Shown here piece after piece: positions 12,356 through 23,113 of a stretch of DNA of 64,000 nucleotides. Position numbers and translations under genes: made by a program. This stretch comes from Candolleomyces eurysporus. Taxonomy: Eukaryota > Basidiomycota > Agaricomycetes > Agaricales > Psathyrellaceae. Where the stretch lies: NCBI GenBank assembly GCA_027579435.1, contig JANBPK010000015.1, positions 173,340 to 237,339 on the forward strand, given 5' to 3'. How positions within the stretch are numbered: position 1 is the stretch's first letter; the number at the start of each line of letters is the position of its first letter. Under the pieces are notes generated by a model. That model was not told where the DNA came from, did not search any database, and saw only the letters and a list, made by a program, of their open reading frames with translations.

Positions 12356-12656
12356 TTGGTCAATTCCAAGCTGGAGGGACGATCATCTTGCTTTTTGTAT
12401 TTTAGTGCGATCGCTGTATCTAGGTCTGATTGTCCGTTGTACGAGAGCAAATGTCCTGCATTCCGGTATCCAAGACATGAAAAGTCCAACCTTAATCCCA
12501 ATCTTGGTTGGACATTCTGACTGATTTTTCTTCGGCGACTGTAGGTCATAGGTCAACCGGTCACGGTCACTGCTTGTCAATGTCATGAGATCTGCTGCTC
12601 ACAGCCACGGATAAGATGCGGTTAACGGGCGTCGATCCTCCTTTCTTCATACCACC

Positions 12657-14931
12657 ATGGCATCTGTCTCGTACTTCCCCAATTCGAAGAAGTTTTCGGT
12701 CAACACTCTATCTATCAACAACAACACCTTCGTCGCCTCGAACCCTGATGGTAAGGGGACCCGCGGAGTGCTCAGTCGAGAAAACGTACCCACGAAAGAC
12801 ATCCCTTGCAGTCCTACAGTACCTGCGTCAACATGCCGCCTGCGGAGCGATGCACGACTCTGACGAGAGGTATCCTCCACCGAAATGCCATCCTGGCACT
12901 CGTCAAGCCGTTCGTGATCGCATTACTGGATGGTACGGGTTCAAAACGCGGCCAGAGAAGGGCATCATGTGGGTACATGGTCCCGCAGGGTATGGCAAGA
13001 CCGCCGTCGCCCAGACGGTCTCCGACGACCTCGAAGGTCAACAGCAAGAACTCGAATTCAACCCTGTCGGCGCGACATTCTTCTTTTGGAGGACGTCGCC
13101 TGAACGCAATAGCCCTGCGCGATTCATCATCACGCTCGCCTACCAACTCGCCATCTCCATCCCCGAACTCTTGCCTCATATCGAACAAGCCACCACACGC
13201 AATCCGATGATACTGAAAAAGTCTCTCGAAGTCCAGCTCACCAGGCTGATTATCGAGCCGTTCCAGGCCTTGGATAACCTCGACGAGATGCCGAACCGGT
13301 TGATTGTCATCGATGGGCTCGATGAGTGCATCAACTCGGACCAGGAGTCTCGCTTGGAGAGGAAGTACGCTGAGGATCAAGAACGGGTTCAGATCCGAGT
13401 CCTCGACCTCATTTATACCCTTCAATCCCATAAATTCCCCCTCTCGTTCCTCATCTTCAGCCGGCCCGAAGTATGGATCAAACAGCACATGGAATCAAGG
13501 TCGTTCAAGCTTGTGACGGAAGTCATCGACTTGTACAAGATTGGCGATAATCTCCACGATGTCGAGGTCTATCTAAAGGCAGAGCTCAACCGCATCGCAG
13601 CCAGCCTTCAATCAGAGCCGGGAGAAGATGAGTCGGAGTGGCCGGGGGAGTCAATGCTGCAAAGATTGCTGCAACAGACGCACGGTCACATGCTGTATGC
13701 CTCTACAGTAATCCGACATATCGACGATCCATATGGCGACCCACGAAGGCAGCTCGAAGGCATACTCAAATTAGGCGCCAACTGTGTCACCTCCACCTCC
13801 AAACTTGTGCACTCATCGTCATTTTCGGCCCTCCACGAACTTTACAGACAAATTTTACGGTCATGTCCCGAAGCGTACAAGTCACTCATGCTCGAAACTC
13901 TCGAAGGCCTGGTCGCATTACCCACTTTATCCTCGGATTCTTTCCCCAGCATCAACATCGCTCTCACGGTTCTCGATCGCCTGGGTGGTAGAGCTCCCGG
14001 TCAAGGCATGAAAGCCATTAGAAACCTCCGTGCAGTTATAATTTTGGAACCCACGAACTACGAACGGCAGTTCTTCGTTCACTCCTCCTTTCCCGAATTC
14101 CTCCGCAATCCTGAAGCTGCGCTCGAGTTCACCATTGATTTACCAAGGGGCCATGGGAGGTTGTTCGTGCACTGTCTCCGCTGCATATCTTCCATCGACT
14201 TATCGACGGACGTTGATGAAGAGCATGTTCGGTTCGCTCTGAGGAGCTGGCCCGAATACCGGCGACGCTCCCGGCCTTCGGATGCAGCTGAATATGCTAC
14301 ACAGCTCAAGCTAATGCTTGGACTCAACCTCAAAGCCTGTATTGTTCAAGGTCTCAAGATATCGAAACAGTGTCCCGCCTTCTGTTTCGATCTCGCCGAT
14401 GCGTATTGCCAAACCGCGGTTATAAGCATTCCATCGGTGAACCATGAACCTATTGTCGCAAGGTTTTGCAACGTAGCCCTCGAGTTGGATCAGCAGACAG
14501 CTGCCCTGGAAGAAGAATATGCATCTTTCCTAAATTCTTCGTTTGAGCAAGCTCTCGCTCACTTACTCCAGCCGGCCATTTTCCAGGGCCCCTTCATTCC
14601 GTCCCACGTGGGCTTCGCATTATATAAATATTTGCATGCTTCCAGAGAAGCTCAGTGGTGGGGCTCGAGCGCCAATAAAGTCGTTCAGGCTCTAAATTCT
14701 TTGAAGAAGGATCATCCGCACATTCATCAAGAAGTTGCCTACCACTTGCCAAGATACCGGGATGAAAAAAGTGTACCACGCTGGGTGAATCTCTCCGAAC
14801 GGTACCCTTTCCTGTTCAATGTCTCTGACGATCAATACGTCGTTGAGAGGGACAGATCTATGGCCCCACCTCATATTATACGCGCTACTCGAAGTGGCGA
14901 AGTACATTCATACTCTTGGTCAATGAAATAG
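12657..14931 (+). CDS. NLR-A: NACHT-domain STAND NTPase
   Basis: Two exons, 12657-12750 and 12812-14931 (61-nt intron, GTAAGG to GCAG), give 737 residues. Exon 1 encodes a 31-residue leader starting M-A-S-V-S-Y-F-P-N-S-K-K-F-S-V-N. Then come an H-D-S-D-E-R and C-H-P-G-T-R linker typical of agaricomycete NACHT proteins, Walker A GPAGYGKT at residues 88-95, Walker B LIVIDGLDEC at 195-204 and SFLIFSRPE at 243-251. The C-terminal 400 residues are alpha-helical in composition, with no WD, ANK or TPR repeat seen. Such proteins are ATP-driven switches thought to act in non-self recognition; the role here is inferred. Reading through the intron from 12616 stays open, but the spliced start is favoured because all four paralogues share it. 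Confidence 0.8.
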
Positions 14932-15940
14932 GTCATCATTTATGCACTACTTATGTTCTTGGAGATGTCTCTGAGGAGGTATCTGTCGAAAGGAGAAGCT
15001 GACGGCGATGAAAAAATGGCAAGGACCCTAGTAGACCGATGAATAAACCTCAGATTGGTAGAAGACTCTGGCAGCTACCTGATAGACCAATGAATAAACT
15101 ACTTTGGGTGAACTATTGATAAAGGCAAGATAAAACTAAATAACCCTAAGACTGGTAGAAGAATCTGAGGGACGGATTACGAGACAAGGCGATATTTAAA
15201 GAGGCGATTGGGCTGACACAAATAAACAAGTCCAAAGTCCATGCGATGATGCAAGTCCGAGACTGAAAGTGAAGAGAGAACTTCAATGAGAGCATTGAAT
15301 AAAAGAGATGAATGTATAGTACTGTACCATAATGAGCGAGTGGGAAAGAACAAGAGAAAGAAAATAGAATATCTAACAGTATTGTTGGGTTATCAGTGTA
15401 AATTTGGTCGTTCAATGCACTCTGTCAGCTCGGTGATCCACGATGGAGCTCGTCTTTTGCGAGTCATCTTATCTGCCTCACTATCCAGGCCTACGAGCCT
15501 ATGGTAGCATAATCGGGGATCGAGACTCGACGCTTCTCCCTGATATCCATTCTAAGGGAGACGCATGAGGTGGAATACCTCTTGAAGTCTACTTCAACGA
15601 GCTCTCTAGGCTTCGGCCTGCGGTGCTCCGCATTCCGCGAGTGTCACGAGATACAAGGGTGTTTGAACGGGTACAGCGGGATTATTCTACCACCGCTGCT
15701 AATTGAGTCTTTATGTAGACTAGGGCATGACCTCTGAGCTTGTCATTCTTACGTTGAATATCGCGATTGAAAGAAATCAAGTCCGTATTGAATGTATGAC
15801 GATGAGGATGGCATTGGAGGAATCATGATGGCCAAGCCAGTAGTAACCTACATGTACAGCAAGGCACACTCGATTATGATCCCGCAGCCACGGGTTAGAA
15901 TGCGGTTAACGGGCGTCAATCCCCTTTCCTTCGTACCACC
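14932..15940. other. intergenic between NLR-A and NLR-B
   Basis: A-rich spacer. Around 15,030-15,170 it holds imperfect direct repeats built on TAGACCNATGAATAAAC and a GGTAGAAGANTCTG motif. The piece at about 15,420-15,560 (with CAGGCCTACGAGCCTA) is repeated downstream of NLR-B at about 18,290-18,440. This marks the far end of the tandem duplication unit. No gene is seen. Confidence 0.5.
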
Positions 15941-18203
15941 ATGTCATCTGTGTCGTATTTCCCCAATTCGAAGAAGTTCTCAGTCAATACTCTATCTATC
16001 AGTAATACCTTCGTCGCTTCAGACCCTGATGGTAATGGGATCCGCGGAGTGCTCAGTCGAGAAAACGTACTCACGAAAGACATCCCTTGCAGTCCTACAG
16101 TACCTGCGCCAACATGCCGCCTGCGGAGCGATGCACGACTCTGACGAGAGGTATCCTCCACCGAAATGCCATCCTGGCACTCGTCAAGCCGTTCGTGATC
16201 GCATTACTGGATGGTACGGGTACAAAACGCGCTCAGAGAAGGGCATCATGTGGGTACATGGTCCCGCAGGTTATGGCAAAACCGCCGTCGCCCAGACGGT
16301 CTCTGACGACCTCGAAGACCAACAACAAGAACTCGAATTCAACCCTGTCGGCGCGACATTCTTCTTTTGGAGGACGTCGCCCGAACGCAATAGCCCCGCA
16401 CGATTCATCATCACGCTCGCCTACCAACTCGCCGTCTCCATCCCCGAACTATTGCCTCATATCGAACAAGCCACCACACGCAATCCGATGATACTGAAAA
16501 AGTCTCTCGAAGTCCAGCTCACTAGGCTGATTGTCGAGCCGTTCCGAGCCTTGGATAACCTCGACGAGATGCCAAATCGGTTGATTATCATCGATGGGCT
16601 CGATGAGTGCATCAACTCGGACCAGGAGTCTCGCTTGGAGAGAAAGTACGCCGAGGATCAAGAACGGGTTCAGATCCGAGTCCTCGACCTCATTTCTACC
16701 CTTGAATCCCACAAGTTCCCCCTCTCGTTCCTCATCTTCAGCCGGCCCGAAGTATGGATCAAACAGCACATGGAATCAAGGTCGTTCAAGCCCGTGACGG
16801 AAGTCATCGACTTGTACGAGATTGGCGATAATCTCCACGATGTCGAGGTCTATCTAAAGGCAGAGCTCGACCGCATCGCAGCCAGCCTTCAATTAGAGCC
16901 GGGAGAGGATGAATCGGAGTGGCCGGGGGAGTCGATGCTGCAAAGGCTGTTGCGACAGACGCGCGGTCACATGCTGTATGCCTCTACAGTGATCCGACAT
17001 ATCGACGATCCATATGGCGACCCACGAAGGCAGCTCGAAGGCATACTTGAATTCGGCGACAACTGCGTCACTTCCACCTCCAAACTTGTGCATTCATCGT
17101 CATTTTCGGCCCTCCACGAACTTTACAGACAAATTTTGCGGTCATGTCCCGAGGCGCACCGGTCACTCATGCTCGAAGTTCTCGAAGGCCTGATCGCGTT
17201 ACCCACTTTCCCCTTGGATTCTTTCCCCAGCATCAGCATCGCTCTTACGGTTCTCGATCGCCTGGGTGGTAGAGCTCCCGGTCAAGGCATGAAAGCCATT
17301 AGAAACCTCCGTGCAGTAATAATCTTGGAATCCATGAAATACGAACGGCAGTTCTTCGTTCACTCCTCCTTTCCCGAATTCCTCCGCAATCCTGAAGCTG
17401 CGCTCGAGTTCACTATTGATTTACACAGGGGCCGTGGGAGGTTGTTCGTGCACTGTCTCCGCTGCATATCTTCCATTGACTTGTCGACCGACATTGATGA
17501 AGAGCATGTTCGGGTCGCTCTGAGCAGCTGGCCCGACTACTGGCGAGACTCCCGGCCTTCGGATGCAGCTGAATATGCCACACAGCTCAAGCTAATCCTT
17601 GGACTCAACCTCAAAGCCTGTATTGTTCAAGGTCTTAAGGTGGAGGACCAGTTTTCCTCCTTCGCTTCCAATCTCGCCGATGCGTATCGCAAAACCGTCT
17701 TAAACATTCCATCGGCAAACAATGAACCTAGTGTCGGAAGGTTCTGCAACGTAGCCCTCGAGTTGGACCCACAGACAGCTGCCCTTGAAGAAGAATACGC
17801 ATCCTTTCTCAATTCTTCGTTTGAGCAAGCTCTCGCTCACTTGCTCCAGCCGGCCATCTTCCAAGGCCTTCCTTCCTTCTGTCTGGCCCAGGTGGGCCTC
17901 GCGTTACATTTCTATTTGTCGCTTTCCAGAGGAGCTCAGTGGTGGGGCTCGAGCACCAATAAAGTCATTCAGGCTTTAGGTTCATTGAAGAAGGATCATG
18001 TCCACATTCACCAAGAACTTGCCTACCACTTGCCAAGACACCACGATGCAATCAGTAACCGCCGGGTGGGTCTCTGCGAAGTGTACCCTTTCCTGTTTGA
18101 TGTCTCTGACGATCAATGCGTCGCTGAGAGGGACAAATCCACGGCTCCACGTCATGTTATTCTCATGAACCCAAGCGGCCACATGCTCATCACGAATCCA
18201 TAA
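15941..18203 (+). CDS. NLR-B: NACHT-domain STAND NTPase
   Basis: Exons 15941-16031 and 16093-18203 give 733 residues. The leader is M-S-S-V-S-Y-F-P-N-S-K-K-F-S-V-N-T-L-S-I, one residue shorter than in NLR-A. Walker A (GPAGYGKT), Walker B (LIIIDGLDEC) and the S-R-P-E motif are all intact. Differences from NLR-A are mostly single residues in the NACHT part and denser in the last 200 residues (around S-F-A-S-N-L-A-D-A-Y-R and the final 30 residues). That is where a recognition surface would be expected to change, though this is inference. No stop or frameshift is seen, so both tandem copies look functional. Confidence 0.8.
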
Positions 18204-19642
18204 TTCGCACAACCTTTGGACTTATTCAAATATGTACATGGCTCATCATTTATATTTTTTCGGAGATGCGTCCGAGGTGTCGTCGGTTTATCGGTGTACA
18301 TTTGCTTTCCGAGTCACTTCATGTGCCTCATTGTTCAGGCCTACGAGCCTACGGCGCTCTATATATATCCTATCACTGATCACTGAGGGCGCAGCGCCGG
18401 AATGGCATAATCGGCCATCGAGGCTCGACACTCGCTGGTATCCAAGGCGGCTGCCCATCTTGTCTGGAAAAGGAGACCACCGGGATGTCCACTGTTTGTA
18501 CAGTACGTACTTGACACTTGGCACCCCCGGCGCGAAAGGGGCAGGGTGCTATACTTGGATACTTGGTCTTTTCCTTAGTATGCTTGGACGACTCAGGTTG
18601 ACGAAAGAATGATTCACGGTGATACGATTGGATACCGGTGAGCATCACCCGAACATTGCAGGCGTTTTGGGAGGAAAGGTGGAGTGAGTGTCAAGAGTGG
18701 AGTGTACAGGATGGGAAACAAGGTTTGAATACTCAATTAGGCCGAGCCGCTGAGAGTTGGGTCTCCCGTCTGTACAAATCCCTAGACCTGGATTGGAAAG
18801 TGACCATCTATGGAGTACCGGAGAATTCGGTAAAGGAAAATCNTCCTGAAGCGTCGAGGCGGACGCATGGCCGCGCCCATACGTGAGCATACACATACTC
18901 CCTGTCATTGATTATCATCCATCTCTCCACGTTCCGTAGGCAGTGCACCTGCGCGTTTTGTGCCTATCACTTGTCTGCACGCGGTATTAGTCCACGGTCA
19001 TTAATCTCACCAACAGACCCCGAGTAACTGGTATTTGCTCCAAAGGCATTCGTACAATTCCGTAAAACATACTGCGCAGGGATCACTCACGACGATTCTT
19101 TGACTGTGTACATGGCTGCACACCACATCCCCTTCCTCCTTCTCAACTCTGGTTGGCTGATCGAGCATTGATCCTCCGAGTCCCCCGCACGAGCGTACCA
19201 TCGGAGCGGTGTACAAACATTGATGCCGAGTCGATGGCAGGATCCAGTGCTTACCTGCCTGCAGGACGGCTGTCTGCTCAACGTGCACATTCAATCCCTG
19301 TCTGTCCAGGCTCGTGTTTTCCGCTCCAGATGGATGCTAGCTAAAGTGGGGGCGATGTATATATTGATGTGGATATGTGCGTTTTAGGGAAACGAGAGGT
19401 GTCGTTATACTTGCCTCGAGGCGATTAAGGTTCGATCTCTCCCCGTTTTTCTCGTTCCTTCCTCTGGTATTTCAATCTCGCTTCTCCTCCCGCTTTACTT
19501 CCCTACCATCGTTGACCGCAACTAGTCGACCGCCATTACCTGACGACGGACGACCTCGCTACGATCTTTGAAGACCACACCTTATCGCTTGTAGTTGCCT
19601 CGCGCGCCAATTANGGGGGGAGTCGGTTTTGTATCGGTGAAT
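18204..19642. other. intergenic, no convincing gene; two N bases
   Basis: It holds the 3' part of the NLR duplication unit (to about 18,460). Unresolved bases lie at 18843 and 19614, the latter beside a G run. Short open frames show no recognisable motif. Confidence 0.4.
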
Positions 19643-21357
19643 ATGATTCCAGACCAGTCGTTTCAAGCCTGGAAAGGTGCGTGGACATCTCTTAAATCCG
19701 AAGTTCCTTCCTTTCTGACGGACATTCCATTGGATCCTTCTTGGTCTTCCCATATCTTATCCTTATCTACCTACCCATTGAACAGGCATATTATGCTCAC
19801 TGTACGCCGCAGCGCTCATGAGCACCGGCATACGCGTTGTATACCGGCTCAAATCCCATTCAAGGTTCTTTGCACGATCTTCAAATAGCAGTTTGTCGTC
19901 CCAACGACGGGGCCATCGCCGGCAGTCGTCTTCGTTCAGTGCACATTCGCGTGTATCGTCTATCTCGTCCAATGGTCATACTTCGAAGCACATGCGGACA
20001 CCGAGCGCGAGGTCGAGTGGCTCGACGCGAAAAAGGAACTCAAGGTGGTTTGGAATTGGGTACGACGACCTCCTATCGATAGTCGTGTCGGCTTTGGGTG
20101 TTGTGGCGGCTGTGGTCATGGTGTTCTTGTATCAAGAGACAGGTATGTTTCTTTCTCCTATATACACCGAGATCGTAACGCTAACGGAATAGTTTCTACT
20201 TCTGGGTGAATAACTGTAGACTCGCATGAGAGGATTCCGTGGCAAAAGGCCCTGTATTGGACTATGGTGGTGTCTTGGGTGTCGATTATCTGGTGCGTCG
20301 ATTCCATATCAAGTGAAGTTACCGGATAGATCGGTTCCATTAGGCTGGCTAGGATATGCCTCGTTTTGAGCTTATACTCCGCTTTCCGCTCTGCCTTCAC
20401 CTCGAGGTCAAGCTCTAGAGCCTCAATCTCGATTCCACACCCGGAAAGCGTCAACACCACCTCTCCCAGTCAACAACCTACGGATGGTGGCAGCGAAGAC
20501 AATAAAGTCATCCTCAAACGCCTTCCCCTCCTGCTCGGCGTTACGTTCTCCATCTTCTACTGTGGACACTTGATCTGGACGCTAGCGTCTGGGTGTACAC
20601 ATTATGGCCGGTTGAGGGAGGACGTGGTCAAGTCGAGTGCGTACTGCAATGCAGAGAGGGAAGGCGTGAGCATATTTGGATTTGTGGGTGAGTACGCATT
20701 CTAGTCCAATTCTAGCCTTGTTAAACGAAGAACGATGCTCTCCGCCTCTCAGCGATGTTCTCTAGCGAGCTAGCGCTAATAGGAGCCTCGTATGCATTCC
20801 GCCGAGATTTGGCCAATCAGGGAGCCGCGGACGTCGAGTCTTCGCACCAACTCCCAAGATGTAGCGGTCCCAGGACGACAGCAGTGTCGGCTATCGCTGC
20901 GGCTGTCTTGATGTTAATCGCTACTATCATCCATTGTTCCTTCTTCTACTCGCCTTTGGTTGTGGGTACAGATGGGTTTATTGTGGTCGATATGGCTGGC
21001 CAGTTCGAGGTACGTCTCTTTCCGTCAAATTCTGTTCGCGAGGTTGATTAAAGCGACCAGGCTGTCTTGTCTATAATTGGGTCTAACATCCCGGTTCTTG
21101 TGCTATGGTTCCGATGGACGCTATATGGAGAAGAGATGGATCCTTCATTTCTGCCTTCAACTGCGCCGTCCTTGACCAAGCCCAGCTTGAATGTTATCAG
21201 GCTTACCGAGCTTTCCAGAGATCGGGATATCAAGCAAAGCAGGGAAGAAGACGATGTATCAACTGTCAGTGGGGACTCCGTGAAGGTGACAGATCTTCCT
21301 CTCGCTCATGCTGTGCATGATACGAGGTTCCCCAACCCAAAGAGAGCGAGTGTTTAG
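19643..21357 (+). CDS. multi-pass integral membrane protein, unknown function
   Basis: Exons 19643-19676, 19786-20142, 20220-20292, 20344-20687, 20753-21009 and 21061-21357 sum to 454 codons (453 residues). Hydrophobic segments suggest six or seven membrane helices: one right after the first intron (ILCSLYAAALMSTG), L-S-I-V-V-S-A-L-G-V-V-A-A-V-V, T-M-V-V-S-W-V-S-I-I-W-L, LPLLLGVTFSIFYCGHLIW, a weaker one around A-L-I-G-A-S-Y-A-F, IAAAVLMLIATIIH, and I-G-S-N-I-P-V-L-V-L-W-F. A Ser/Arg-rich loop lies between helices 1 and 2, and the tail is acidic. A seven-helix receptor-like topology is possible, but I do not recognise the family. The first exon and its 109-nt intron are the least certain part. 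Confidence 0.65.
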
Positions 21358-21633
21358 AGGTCCTTTAGGAAGGCGATCCTTCCGCCGACTCGGTGTCGTG
21401 TTTTTGAATTCAGCGCCTTTATCTTCTTTTGGTGGACATTATTCTGGGACTCTAGACTCCATTGTATTTCTATCTTCATTACCCAATCATGCAATCCCCT
21501 TTGTCTTTTTCCTTTTGTTCGATTGAGAAGTTCGACTTGGGCGACGAGAGCGGTGCGATGACAGCATCATTCTAGATAAGATCAATAGACGAGATCAGAA
21601 TTGCTGTGCAGGCCTTCTCTCCTCTGAACCATC

Positions 21634-22942
21634 ATGCCAGAGACACTGAAAGCACCTGGCGCAGGCCGCCTTCCCTCTCTCAACCAGCTTGCCGCCAGGA
21701 TCAACCCGACGCCATCATCGTCCTCATCCAGCTCCTCAGCCCCGCGCCCCCGGCTCGCCGCGTCCCTCCTGCGCACGGGGTCCAACATCTCGCTCGCATC
21801 CTCCGCCGCATCCACCACTGATTCCATTGCTGTCAACGCCCCGACCACCCGGTCTGCATCCCCCGCAGGCGCACAAAGCGCCGAAGACGGTACCCCGCCC
21901 AAATCGACCACCCCTGTCCCCGATGGTGGCGAGCCTTTGACGTCTGACAGGCTCGAGAAGCTCAACGACCAGGAGGGCACAGATGGCGGGCCAGCTCCAC
22001 TGCCAGCACCCACCAACAAGTTCGTGAAGGGGTACAAGAACGTGCCGAGTCTGGATGCGATCACCGCACGAATGGTGCGCACGAGGCAGCTCAGCATCGA
22101 CGGGACGGCCAGGCCTCCCGAACCCGAGCTTATCGAGGACCCCAAGACCCCCGGTGTCCAGATGAAGCCCCAAGAACACCCCCTCCAGNTTTGCGTGGAC
22201 GATTTTCCACGATTCCAAGGCCAAGTTCCCGTATACCCCTGCGTCGGCCCTTCCACATGATGCCCCGCAATCCGCGGCGCCTGTTCCGGAAAGTACCACC
22301 GAGTACGAAGCGGGGTTGACGGTTATCGGCGAGTTTGATACCGTGGAGCAGTATTGCCGGTACTTCAACTGGTTGAAGCCCCCTTCGATGTTGGAGAAGA
22401 ACAGCAATTATCATTTGTTCAAGGCCGGGATCAAACCGATGTGGGAGGACCCCGCGAACGCGAACGGAGGAAAGTGGGTCTTGACGATGAAGAACAATCC
22501 TCAGCTGCTCGATAGGTGCTGGCAATGGCTTACCATGGCCCTTGTCGGCCAACAGATCGAGACAGACGGCGCAGACGAGATTTGTGGTGCGGTCGTGAGT
22601 CTGCGAAGCAAGGTGGATCGGATCCAGTTGTGGACGAGGAGCAAGGATGACGTAGAGAAGTTGAACGCGATTGGGAAGAAGATGGTCGGGCTCTTGGATG
22701 TTGGAGAGGCAGATGGCGTTGGATTCGAGTTCCAGTATAATACTGACGACAGGCCATTACCAAACAAATTCCTCTCAATCTCGGCCCTCCCGAACACGAG
22801 CTACCGCTCGTCGTTCCAGGGTGTTCCGGGCGGCGGCTCCACCCCAACGTCGGCAACGCCTTTAGGTGGTGGAGCTTTCGCTGGGTTTGGTACAGGGTCT
22901 GGAATCGGTGGTACCAATTGGAAGGGCATCAAGAGGGCGTAA
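21634..22942 (+). CDS. eIF4E family cap-binding protein (class II / 4EHP-like)
   Basis: A single exon interrupted only by an N at 22189. Removing that one base gives an unbroken 435-residue protein. The first 180 residues are low-complexity Ser/Ala/Pro. The core starts at E-H-P-L-Q (about 181-185), followed by W-T-I-F-H-D-S-K-A-K, I-G-E-F-D-T-V-E-Q-Y, L-F-K-A-G-I-K-P-M-W-E-D, G-G-K-W-V-L and E-I-C-G-A-V-V-S-L-R, all standard eIF4E motifs. The position of the second cap-stacking Trp appears to be Tyr (S-T-T-E-Y-E-A-G), as in 4EHP-like class II members, so a repressor or specialised translation role is more likely than general initiation. That assignment is inference. The C-terminus is Gly-rich. 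Confidence 0.8.
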
Positions 22943-23113
22943 AGGCGGGCTAAGTACCAATGAATGGACGAGTGTGTACTTGTACGATACCTTCACGAAT
23001 ATATCTGGAATACGTTTCATTCGGTTCAATATTCAACACATTCGTATTTATATCACACCTCCAATTGCGATTTGACCTCATAAGATACAGGTCGAAAGAC
23101 AGAACGACCGTTC

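Larger units (their letters stand above)
12600..18460 (+). repeat. tandem duplication carrying NLR-A and NLR-B
   Basis: Two direct copies are present, roughly 12,600-15,560 and 15,890-18,460. Each contains the leader ATGCGGTTAACGGGCGTC just upstream of the gene, the complete NLR, and a 3' flank with CAGGCCTACGAGCCTA. The coding parts are nearly identical by eye; the flanks are more diverged. Confidence 0.8.

Noticed and set aside
12616..12656. Longer N-terminus of NLR-A (and the same for NLR-B from 15,792) by reading through the first intron
   Set aside because: The read-through frame has no counterpart in NLR-C and NLR-D, whereas the spliced leader is conserved in all four and has good splice sites.
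22189..22260. Genuine frameshift in the eIF4E-like gene
   Set aside because: Deleting the single N restores the W-T-I-F-H-D-S-K core and one continuous frame, so this is a consensus artefact.
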